From positions 1-64,000 of the forward strand of contig NZ_SBHN01000027.1 in assembly GCF_006980715.1 (NCBI RefSeq): a stretch of 64,000 nucleotides of DNA. The letters run 5' to 3'. Shown here one piece after another: positions 1 to 7,255 of this stretch (the first letter of the stretch is position 1; each line of letters begins with the position of its first letter). This stretch comes from Telmatospirillum sp. J64-1. Its GTDB lineage: Bacteria; Pseudomonadota; Alphaproteobacteria; Rhodospirillales; Magnetospirillaceae. Made by a program: the position numbers and the translations under genes. Below the pieces are notes generated by a model. The model saw only the letters and a list, made by a program, of their open reading frames with translations. It was not told the DNA's origin and did no database searches.

Positions 1-106
1 GGTCACCGTGGTCAACCAGAAGGCCGGCGACATCTACCGCTACATGAACTTCGACCAGATCGAGCAGTTCCGCCAGCTGGCCGATACCGTCAAGCTGCCC
101 GCCTAA
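1..106 (+). CDS. C-terminal fragment of an unidentified protein
   Basis: Only the last 34 codons lie in the window, read in the frame starting at base 2 and ending at the TAA at 104-106. The tail contains the segment GDIYRYMNFDQIEQFRQLAD and ends VKLPA. I do not recognise the family. It is followed within 30 bases by a strong intrinsic terminator, so it ends its own transcription unit and is not co-transcribed with nirB. Position upstream of a nitrate assimilation operon makes a nitrate-related role possible, but nothing in these residues shows it. Confidence 0.6.
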   Translation, partial: VTVVNQKAGDIYRYMNFDQIEQFRQLADTVKLPA

Positions 107-131
107 CAGAACAGGCAGCGCCGCAAGACCA

Positions 132-165
132 GCCCCCGCCGGGAAACCGGCGGGGGCTTTTGCTT
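132..165 (+). terminator. Rho-independent terminator with GAAA tetraloop
   Basis: A perfect 11-bp GC stem (132-142 with 147-157) closes on a GAAA loop and is followed by CTTTTGCTT. It lies 26 bases after the stop codon of the partial upstream gene and isolates it from the nir/nas operon. Confidence 0.9.
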
Positions 166-288
166 GCTCGGGGGAATCAGCCCAGATGCTGCACCCTTTT
201 TAATCATTCCGCCGGCAGAGTGGTTTCGGATTAGGCAGGACCGCCCGCATGGCCTGCCGGGAAATCGCGTGAATACGCCATTTCCGAC

Positions 289-305
289 TTGGCATCCTGC
301 TTGCT
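289..305 (+). promoter_or_regulatory. Sigma54 (-24/-12) promoter of the nirB operon
   Basis: The sequence TTGGCATCCTGCTTGCT has GG at 291-292 and GC at 303-304 with exactly 10 bases between, matching the RpoN consensus TGGCAC-N5-TTGC with one main mismatch (T for C). The expected transcription start is near 315, which places the attenuator leader inside the mRNA. RpoN promoters of nitrogen genes are normally activated by NtrC. Upstream I see only a half NtrC-like site (TGCACC near 190), so the activator is inferred. Confidence 0.7.
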
Positions 306-411
306 TAAAGGAAAGGGCGAATGGTTTGAGCCGTCGGGACGATGGTCCGGCGGCTCCCATTTCCCAGACGCTCAACGAAGAGTCGTTCGGGGCAGATCGG
401 ATTTGAGCAGC

Positions 412-505
412 GGAAGCAACGATGCTTCCCGCTGCGGAAGGAACAAAGGCGTTCCAGAACCGGATTCAGGCCGTCAGGCCGGATCGAGTTCTGGGCGCCT
501 TTTTT
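412..505 (+). promoter_or_regulatory. ANTAR (NasT/NasR-type) two-hairpin antitermination leader
   Basis: Hairpin P1 is GGAAGC/GCTTCC (412-417, 424-429) with hexaloop AACGAT. Hairpin P2 is GGAAC/GTTCC (440-444, 451-455) with hexaloop AAAGGC. Both loops have A at position 1 and G at position 4, the known ANTAR-protein signature, and the linker is 10 nt. The 3' arm of P2 lies inside the 5' arm of a terminator (448-460 with 488-499, then six T at 500-505), so P2 and the terminator are mutually exclusive. The expected behaviour is that a nitrate-activated ANTAR regulator (NasT, freed from NasS) stabilises P1-P2 and lets polymerase read into nirB. The regulator gene is not in the window. Confidence 0.85.
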
Positions 506-526
506 GCTTTTGGAAGGACAAGGCTC

Positions 527-2968
527 ATGAACGCAGTTTCACGTCAGCGGCTGGTGGTGGTGGGCAACGGCATGGCGGGCATGCGCACCGTCGAGGAATT
601 GCTGGCCCGTGCGCCCGTTCGTTACGACATCACCGTCTTCGGTGCCGAGCCCCACCCGAACTACAACCGCATCATGCTGTCTTCGGTTCTGGCCGGCGAA
701 AAGGACCTGGACGAAATCGTCATCAATCCGCGCTCGTGGTACGACGAGAACGGCATCACCCTTCATACCGGCGATGCCGTCGTCGCCATCGACCGCACAG
801 CCAAGACCGTCACCTCGGCCTCGGGCCGGGTGGTTCCCTATGACAAGCTGCTGCTGGCCACCGGCTCAAACCCGCTGATGCCGCCCCTGCCCGGCCTGGA
901 CCTGCCGGGCGTGGTCTCCTTCCGCGACATCGCCGATGTCGAAGCCATGCTGAAAGCGGCCCAGGCCGGGCAGCGCGCGGTGGTCATCGGCGGCGGTCTG
1001 CTGGGGCTGGAAGCGGCCTGGGGCCTGAAGCGCCAGGGCATGCCGGTGGCGCTGGTCCATCTGATGCCGACCCTGATGGAGCGGCAGTTGGACGTCGAGG
1101 CCGGGACGCTGCTGCAACGCGACCTGACCGAGCGCGGCCTGCATTTCTTCACCAGCGGCCAGACCGAACAGATCCTGGGCACCGACAAGGTGGAAGGCAT
1201 CCGCTTGGCCGATGGCCGCGAAGTTCCCGCCGACCTGGTGGTCGTGGCCATCGGCATCCGCCCCAATGTCGCCCTGGCCAAGCAAGCCGGACTGGATGTC
1301 AATCGCGGCATCCGCGTCGGTGACGACATGGCGACCAGCGACGGCGACATCTATGCCATCGGCGAATGCGTCGAGCATAACGGGCAGGTCTTCGGCCTCG
1401 TCGCGCCGATCTGGGAACAGGCCAAGGTCTGCGCCGCCCGGCTGGCGGGCGACCAGAAGGCCGCCTATGCCACGCCGCCGCTTTCCACCCGGCTGAAGAT
1501 CACCGGCATCGACGTCTTCTCGGCCGGCCTGCTGACCGCCGAGGACGAGTTGGACAGCGAGGTCGTCTACCGCGACGCCGCCAAGGGCATCTACAAGAAA
1601 CTGGTGATCCGCGAGGACAAGGTGGTCGGCGCCGTCCTCTATGGCGATGTCGCCGACGGCGCGTGGTATTTCGACCTGATGCGCCAGGGCAAGGACATTG
1701 CCGCCTTCCGCGACCGCATCATCTTCGGCCAGGCCTATGCCGACGGCCCCGGTGGCAACAGCGGGCTGGATGTCGCCGCCATGTCCGACGATACCCAGGT
1801 CTGCGGCTGCAACGGCGTGTCGAAATGCGACATCGTCTCGGCCATCACCAGCAAGGGCCTGACCAGCCTCGACGACGTCCGCGCCCATACCAAGGCCTCG
1901 GCCTCCTGCGGGCAATGCACGAATGTTGTGCAGGCAATCCTCAGCCATGTCACCGGCGCCGATGCGGCTGTGGCCGAGGCCATGTGCAAATGCACCGAGC
2001 ACGGCCATGCCCATGTCCGCAAGGCCATCGTCGAGCAGGGGCTGAAGAGCCAGGCCGAAGTGCGCGAAGCCCTGGGATGGAAGACCGAGGACGGTTGCGC
2101 CAAATGCCGCCCCGCCCTGAACTATTACCTGCTTTGCGCCTGGCCGGGCGAATATGTGGACGACCAGCAGAGCCGCTTCATCAACGAGCGCGTCCACGGC
2201 AACATCCAGAAGGACGGCACCTATTCCGTCGTGCCCCGCATGTGGGGCGGCGTCACCACGGCGGCCGAGCTGCGCGCCATCGCCGATGTGGCCGAGAAGT
2301 TCCAGATTCCCACCGTCAAGGTGACCGGCGGCCAGCGCATCGATTTGCTGGGCGTGAAGAAGGAGGACCTGCCCGCGGTCTGGGCGGACCTGAACGCCGC
2401 CGGAATGGTTTCGGGCCATGCCTATGCCAAGGGCCTGCGCACGGTGAAGACCTGCGTGGGATCGGAATGGTGCCGCTTCGGTACCCAGGATTCCACCGGG
2501 CTGGGCATCAAGCTCGAACGTATGACCTGGGGCTCGTGGACGCCGCACAAATTCAAAATGGCGGTCTCGGGCTGCCCGCGGAACTGCGCGGAAGCCACCA
2601 TCAAGGATTTCGGCGTGATCTGCGTCGATGCCGGCTACGACCTCGTGGTCGGCGGCAATGGCGGCATCCATCTGCGCGGCACCGATCACCTCTGCCAAGT
2701 CAAGACCGAGGAAGAGGTGCTGGAATATGCCGGGGCCTTCATGCAGCTCTACCGCGAGGACGCTTGGTATCTGGAACGCACCGCGCCGTGGATCGAGCGG
2801 GTCGGGCTGGATTACGTCAAGCGCCGCCTGATCGACGATGAAGCCGGGCGCAAGGACCTTTATGCCCGCTTCCTGCACTCGCAGACCTTCGCGCAGAACG
2901 ATCCCTGGGCCGAACGCGTCCAAGGCTCGGAAGCACACGAATTCAAGTCTCTGGCCATGGTGGGGTGA
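527..2968 (+). CDS. nirB: Assimilatory nitrite reductase [NAD(P)H], large subunit NirB
   Basis: Reduces nitrite to ammonium in the cytoplasm using NAD(P)H, FAD, Fe-S clusters and siroheme. The N-terminal half is a FAD/NAD-binding fold (VVVGNGMAGMRT near residue 10, second nucleotide motif VIGGGLLGLEAAWGL). Two BFD-type [2Fe-2S] segments follow (VCGCNG...CGQC and MCKC...CAKC). The C-terminal part is a nitrite/sulfite reductase module with the siroheme/4Fe-4S ligands CVGSEWC and CPRNC. Start chosen at ATG 527, preceded by GGAAGG, because an ORF opening at 422 would begin inside the leader terminator. The protein is 813 aa, normal for the family. The stop overlaps the region of the nirD ribosome binding site. 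Confidence 0.96.
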   Translation: MNAVSRQRLVVVGNGMAGMRTVEELLARAPVRYDITVFGAEPHPNYNRIMLSSVLAGEKDLDEIVINPRSWYDENGITLHTGDAVVAIDRTAKTVTSASGRVVPYDKLLLATGSNPLMPPLPGLDLPGVVSFRDIADVEAMLKAAQAGQRAVVIGGGLLGLEAAWGLKRQGMPVALVHLMPTLMERQLDVEAGTLLQRDLTERGLHFFTSGQTEQILGTDKVEGIRLADGREVPADLVVVAIGIRPNVALAKQAGLDVNRGIRVGDDMATSDGDIYAIGECVEHNGQVFGLVAPIWEQAKVCAARLAGDQKAAYATPPLSTRLKITGIDVFSAGLLTAEDELDSEVVYRDAAKGIYKKLVIREDKVVGAVLYGDVADGAWYFDLMRQGKDIAAFRDRIIFGQAYADGPGGNSGLDVAAMSDDTQVCGCNGVSKCDIVSAITSKGLTSLDDVRAHTKASASCGQCTNVVQAILSHVTGADAAVAEAMCKCTEHGHAHVRKAIVEQGLKSQAEVREALGWKTEDGCAKCRPALNYYLLCAWPGEYVDDQQSRFINERVHGNIQKDGTYSVVPRMWGGVTTAAELRAIADVAEKFQIPTVKVTGGQRIDLLGVKKEDLPAVWADLNAAGMVSGHAYAKGLRTVKTCVGSEWCRFGTQDSTGLGIKLERMTWGSWTPHKFKMAVSGCPRNCAEATIKDFGVICVDAGYDLVVGGNGGIHLRGTDHLCQVKTEEEVLEYAGAFMQLYREDAWYLERTAPWIERVGLDYVKRRLIDDEAGRKDLYARFLHSQTFAQNDPWAERVQGSEAHEFKSLAMVG

Positions 2969-2973
2969 GAACG

Positions 2974-3309
2974 ATGATGGACTGGATCGAAATCGGCAGC
3001 CTGGACGACATCCCGCCGCGCGGCGCCCGCACCGTGGAAAGCCATCTGGGCCAGATCGCAGTGTTCCGCACCGCCAAGGACGAAGTCTTCGCCCTGATCA
3101 ACAAATGCCCGCATAGCGGCGGCCCGCTCTCGGAAGGCATCGTCTCGGGCCGCAAGGTGACCTGCCCGCTGCACAACTGGGTCATCGACCTGGGCACCGG
3201 CGAGGCCGACGGCCCCGATGAAGGCTGCACCAATGTCATCCCGGTGCGCCAGGAAGGCCGCCGCCTGCTGCTGGGCCTGGACGCGCACAGGAAAGCCGCC
3301 GTCGCCTGA
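2974..3309 (+). CDS. nirD: Nitrite reductase small subunit NirD, Rieske type
   Basis: Small partner of NirB. The 111-aa protein has a Rieske fold with both ligand pairs visible: CPHSGGPL (CxH) and CPLHNW (CxxH). Some NirD proteins, such as the E. coli one, lack these ligands, so this copy probably carries a real [2Fe-2S] cluster. The start is ambiguous: ATG 2974 or 2977 behind GGGGTGAG is preferred over the GTG at 2965, which overlaps the nirB stop. It is translationally close-coupled to nirB and 30 bp upstream of the nitrate reductase gene. Confidence 0.93.
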   Translation: MMDWIEIGSLDDIPPRGARTVESHLGQIAVFRTAKDEVFALINKCPHSGGPLSEGIVSGRKVTCPLHNWVIDLGTGEADGPDEGCTNVIPVRQEGRRLLLGLDAHRKAAVA

Positions 3310-3339
3310 AGTCTCGTATCGTCGTCTGGAGGAACCGTC

Positions 3340-5970
3340 ATGGCTGACTGCGTACGCACGACCTGCCCCTATTGCGGCACCGGTTGCGGCGTTATCGCCG
3401 AACGGCGCGAGGAGGACTGGACCGTGCGCGGCGACCCGGACCATCCCGCCAATCACGGCCGCCTCTGCTCGAAAGGGACGGCCCTGGCCGATACCCTGGC
3501 CCTGGACACCCGCCTGCTTCACCCCATGGTGGACGGCCGCCGGGTGGACTGGCCCCATGCCATCCGGGAAACCGCGAGCCGCATCCGCTCGGTCATCGAC
3601 CGGCACGGGCCGGATTCCTTCGCCTTCTACCTGTCCGGGCAATTGCTGACCGAGGATTATTACGCCGCCAACAAGCTGGCCAAGGGCTTCCTCGGCACCG
3701 CCAATGTGGACACCAATTCCCGCCTCTGCATGGCCTCGACCGTGGCCGGCCATCGCCGCGCCTTCGGCTCCGACACCGTGCCGGGCTGCTATGAGGACCT
3801 GGAACTGGCCGATCTGGTGGTTCTGGTCGGCTCGAACCTCGCTTGGTGCCATCCGGTGCTGTTCCAGCGCCTGAAGGCGGCGCGCGAGGAACGCGGCACC
3901 CGCGTGGTGGTGATCGACCCCCGCCGCACCGATAGCTGCGACATCGCCGATCTGCATCTGCCCCTGGCGCCCGGATCGGACGTCGCCCTGTTCAACGGCC
4001 TGCTGGTTCATTGCGAACAGGCCGGCGTGCTGGATGCGGATTTCCTGGCCGAACACACCAACGGCTTCGGGGAGTCCCTGAATGCCGCCCGCGCCGATGC
4101 CGCCCAAGTCGCCCAGGCCACGGGGCTGGATGAAAACGACATCGCCCGCTTCTATGCCCTGTTCGCCTCCACCGACAAGGTGGTGACGGTGTTCAGCCAG
4201 GGCGTCAACCAATCCTCCGCCGGCACCGACAAGGTCAATTCCATCCTCAACATTCACCTCGCCACCGGCCGGATCGGCCGGCCCGGCATGGGGCCGTTCT
4301 CGGTGACCGGCCAGCCCAATGCCATGGGCGGACGCGAGGTCGGCGGCCTGGCAAACCAGCTTGCCGCCCATATGGGCTTCGATCCGGAAAGCGTGGACCG
4401 CGTGCGGCGCTTCTGGAACGCCCCGAACATGGCGACCCGGGAAGGGCTGAAGGCCATCGACCTGTTCCGCGCCATGGACGAAGGCAAGGTCAAGGCGGTC
4501 TGGATCATGGGCACCAATCCCGCCGTCAGCCTGCCAGAATCAGAACTGGTGCGGCGCGCCTTGGCGAAATGCCCTGTGGTGATCGTCTCCGATTGCGTGG
4601 CCGAGAACGATACCCTGCGCTTCGCCCATATCAAGCTGCCGGCCCTGGCCTGGGGCGAGAAGGACGGCATGGTCACCAATTCCGACCGTACCGTCTCGCG
4701 CCAGCGCCCCTTCCTGCCCGCCCCCGGCGAGGCCCGCGCCGATTGGTGGGCCCTGGCCGAAGTGGCCCGCGCCCTCGGCCATGGTGCCGCCTTCGACTGG
4801 AGCGGTCCGGAAGCGGTGTTCCGCGAATATGCAAGCCTCACGGCCTTCGAGAATGACGGCAGCCGCGACCTCGATCTCGGCCCCACGGCGGCAATGGATT
4901 ATGACGCCCTTGTCCCCTTCCAATGGGGCCGCAAGCGCATGTTCGGCGATGGCCGCTTCTACCATCCCGACCGCCGCGCCAAGCTGGTGCCGGTGCGCTT
5001 CCGCCCGCCCCGGGACAAGGTTGACGACGTCTATCCCCTGCGCCTGAACACCGGCCGCTACCGCGACCAGTGGCATACCATGACCCGCACCGGCCTGTCG
5101 GCGCGCCTGGCCGGCCATCGCTCGGAACCCCTGCTCGACATCCATCCCGCCGATGCCGAACGGGCCGGGCTGCGGGACGGCAGACTGGCGCGCATCACCA
5201 GCCGCCTGGGCGAATGCATCATCCGCGTCCGCGTCACCGGCGACCAGCCGGAAGGCCAGGTCTTCCTGCCCATCCACTGGAACGACAGCTTCGCCGCCCG
5301 GGCCGTGGTGGGACGGCTGGTGGCGGCGCATCCCGACCCGGTTTCGGGCCAGCCGGAACTGAAGCATATGCCGGTGGCGGCGACGCCTTTCGCCACCTCC
5401 TGGGCCGGTGTGCTGATCTGCCGCGACCTGCCGGAACTGGGCGATATCCCGTGGTGGTCGCGCCATGCCTCGGCAGGCTCGCAGGTGGTGGAATTGGCCG
5501 GAAATTCGGCGGATCAGGTGAAATCTCTGCTCGCCGACCTGGACGGCATCGAAGGACTCACCCGCCTGGAGGTCGAGGACAAAGGCCGCCGCTTGGGGCG
5601 CTATGCCTGGCTGAAGGGCGACAGCCTCGTCGCCGCCCTCTATGTGGAGCCCGACCGCCCCGGCCTTGCCCGAAGCTGGGTCGCCGGACAGATCGCAAGC
5701 AGCCTGGATGCCCCCGCCGCGCGCGCCGCTCTCCTGGCCGGACAAGCCCCAACCGGACAGGCCGACCAGGGCCGCATCGTCTGCGCCTGCTTCTCCGTCG
5801 GGCTGAACACCATCGAAGGCGCGATCCGCGACCAGCGGCTGACCAGCGCCGCCGAGATCGGCGCCGCCCTTCAGGCCGGAACCGGCTGCGGGTCCTGCAT
5901 TCCCGAACTCAAGGCCCTGCTGCACGTGCAGAACATGAAGGCCGAGAAGGCGCCGAGTGCCGCGGCGTGA
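3340..5970 (+). CDS. nasA: Assimilatory nitrate reductase catalytic subunit (Mo-bisMGD)
   Basis: Reduces nitrate to nitrite. The 876-aa protein opens with a 4Fe-4S motif (C9-x2-C12-x3-C16-x26-C43, CPYCGTGCG then LCSKG), followed by molybdopterin oxidoreductase domains and a molydopterin dinucleotide-binding domain (LRLNTGRYRDQWHTMTRTG region). It ends in a BFD-like [2Fe-2S] domain (VCACFSVG...GTGCGSC), typical of the NasA/NarB class that takes electrons without a separate cytochrome. A GGAGGA ribosome site lies 7 bases before ATG 3340. Naming differs between organisms (nasA, nasC or narB). No separate NADH-dependent electron-transfer subunit gene is seen in the operon. Confidence 0.94.
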   Translation: MADCVRTTCPYCGTGCGVIAERREEDWTVRGDPDHPANHGRLCSKGTALADTLALDTRLLHPMVDGRRVDWPHAIRETASRIRSVIDRHGPDSFAFYLSGQLLTEDYYAANKLAKGFLGTANVDTNSRLCMASTVAGHRRAFGSDTVPGCYEDLELADLVVLVGSNLAWCHPVLFQRLKAAREERGTRVVVIDPRRTDSCDIADLHLPLAPGSDVALFNGLLVHCEQAGVLDADFLAEHTNGFGESLNAARADAAQVAQATGLDENDIARFYALFASTDKVVTVFSQGVNQSSAGTDKVNSILNIHLATGRIGRPGMGPFSVTGQPNAMGGREVGGLANQLAAHMGFDPESVDRVRRFWNAPNMATREGLKAIDLFRAMDEGKVKAVWIMGTNPAVSLPESELVRRALAKCPVVIVSDCVAENDTLRFAHIKLPALAWGEKDGMVTNSDRTVSRQRPFLPAPGEARADWWALAEVARALGHGAAFDWSGPEAVFREYASLTAFENDGSRDLDLGPTAAMDYDALVPFQWGRKRMFGDGRFYHPDRRAKLVPVRFRPPRDKVDDVYPLRLNTGRYRDQWHTMTRTGLSARLAGHRSEPLLDIHPADAERAGLRDGRLARITSRLGECIIRVRVTGDQPEGQVFLPIHWNDSFAARAVVGRLVAAHPDPVSGQPELKHMPVAATPFATSWAGVLICRDLPELGDIPWWSRHASAGSQVVELAGNSADQVKSLLADLDGIEGLTRLEVEDKGRRLGRYAWLKGDSLVAALYVEPDRPGLARSWVAGQIASSLDAPAARAALLAGQAPTGQADQGRIVCACFSVGLNTIEGAIRDQRLTSAAEIGAALQAGTGCGSCIPELKALLHVQNMKAEKAPSAAA

Positions 5971-5996
5971 CCCCAGAAAGAGTTGAAGGTTAGAAA

Positions 5997-7253
5997 ATGA
6001 ATTTGAAAGAGTTCAAGAAGGCCGGGCACTGGCCGACCCTGCTGGCCGCCTTCCTGTATTTCGACGTCAGCTTCATGGCCTGGGTCACGCTGGGGCCGCT
6101 TGCCGTCTATATCGCCCAGGACCTGAACATCCCCTATGGCGAGCAATTCACCATGGTCGCCATTCCGATCCTGGCGGGCGCCATCCTGCGCGTTCCCATG
6201 GGCATCTTCTGCGACCATTTCGGCGCCAAGGTCACCGGCTCGGTGGCGCAGCTGATCGTCATCGCCGCCGTTGCCTATACCTGGCTGGTCGGCCTGAATT
6301 CCCCCTTTGAAATCCACATGCTGGGCGTGGTGCTGGGGCTGGGCGGCGCCTCCTTCGCCGTGGCCCTGCCCCAGGCCAGCAAATGGTATCCGCCGCAATA
6401 TCAGGGGATCGTGCTGGGTATCGCCGGGGCGGGCAACATGGGCGTGGTGCTCGACGCCCTGTTCATCCCCACCTTGGCCGAGCATTACGGCTGGCGCGTC
6501 GCTATCGGTTCGCTGCTGGTGCCGCTGGTTCCCACCTTCCTGTTCTACGTCATGGCCTCGAAGGAAGCGCCCGTGCCGCGCAACCCGGTGACCTGGGCCA
6601 AGTACAAGGCCGTCTTCGCCGACCGCGACAGCTGGTGGTTCATGTTCTTCTATTTCATCACCTTCGGCGGCTTCGTCGGGCTGGCGAACTCGCTGCCGCT
6701 GTATTTCACCATTCAGTATCATGTGTCGGGCGTGACGGCGGGGCTGATGGTGGCGATCATCGTGATGTTCGGTTCCTGCTTCCGGCCCATCGGCGGCTAT
6801 GTGGCCGACCGCATCGGCGGCATCCGCACCCTGCTGGTCCTGTTCGCCGTGGTCAGCGCCACCTATCTGCTGATCTCCTTCCTGCCCGGCGGCGCGGCCC
6901 CGGCTTCGGGCGGCTGGTCGATGATGCAGATGCCCATGGAAGCCTGGATCGCCGTGCTGGTCTTTTCTGTCGGCGTGCTGTGCCTGGGCATGGGCAACGG
7001 CGCCGTCTTCCAGTTGATCCCCCAGCGTTTCCGGGGTGAGATGGGCGTCATGACGGGTCTGGTCGGCTGCATGGGTGGCATCGGCGGCTTCTTCCTGGCC
7101 AAGACCCTGGGCATGTCGAAGGAAATGACCGGTGAGTTCAGCCTGGGCTTCCTGTTCTTCAGCGTCATGGTGCTGGGCGGCTGGCTGGCCCTGCTCAGCC
7201 TCAAGACCCGCTGGCGCACCACCTGGGGAGCCGCCTCGGGCGCCCGCATCTGA
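5997..7253 (+). CDS. narK: Nitrate/nitrite MFS transporter (NarK/NasA family)
   Basis: A 418-aa major facilitator protein with about 12 hydrophobic segments. It carries the nitrate/nitrite porter signatures: the GLGGASFAVALPQASKWYPP region in the N-half and GCMGGIGGFFLAK in the C-half. It imports nitrate for the reductases encoded just upstream. It begins 26 bp after the nitrate reductase stop and ends 2 bp before the next gene, so it is clearly in the same operon. Single-domain size fits an assimilatory carrier. The balance between nitrate uptake and nitrite exchange cannot be read from the sequence. Confidence 0.93.
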   Translation: MNLKEFKKAGHWPTLLAAFLYFDVSFMAWVTLGPLAVYIAQDLNIPYGEQFTMVAIPILAGAILRVPMGIFCDHFGAKVTGSVAQLIVIAAVAYTWLVGLNSPFEIHMLGVVLGLGGASFAVALPQASKWYPPQYQGIVLGIAGAGNMGVVLDALFIPTLAEHYGWRVAIGSLLVPLVPTFLFYVMASKEAPVPRNPVTWAKYKAVFADRDSWWFMFFYFITFGGFVGLANSLPLYFTIQYHVSGVTAGLMVAIIVMFGSCFRPIGGYVADRIGGIRTLLVLFAVVSATYLLISFLPGGAAPASGGWSMMQMPMEAWIAVLVFSVGVLCLGMGNGAVFQLIPQRFRGEMGVMTGLVGCMGGIGGFFLAKTLGMSKEMTGEFSLGFLFFSVMVLGGWLALLSLKTRWRTTWGAASGARI

Positions 7254-7255
7254 GC

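Noticed and set aside
368-386. Third hairpin with an A1/G4 hexaloop (AACGAA) upstream of the ANTAR pair
   Set aside because: The stem has a bulge and a U-G pair and lies 25 nt from P1. The pair at 412-455 has better stems, linker and terminator overlap, so this one is probably chance.
866-2938. Long minus-strand ORF of 690 codons opposite nirB
   Set aside because: It mirrors the well-supported nirB frame. Its composition (Ala, Gly, Asp, His-rich) is typical of antisense frames in GC-rich DNA and no domain is visible. Other long antisense frames in the window were dropped for the same reason.
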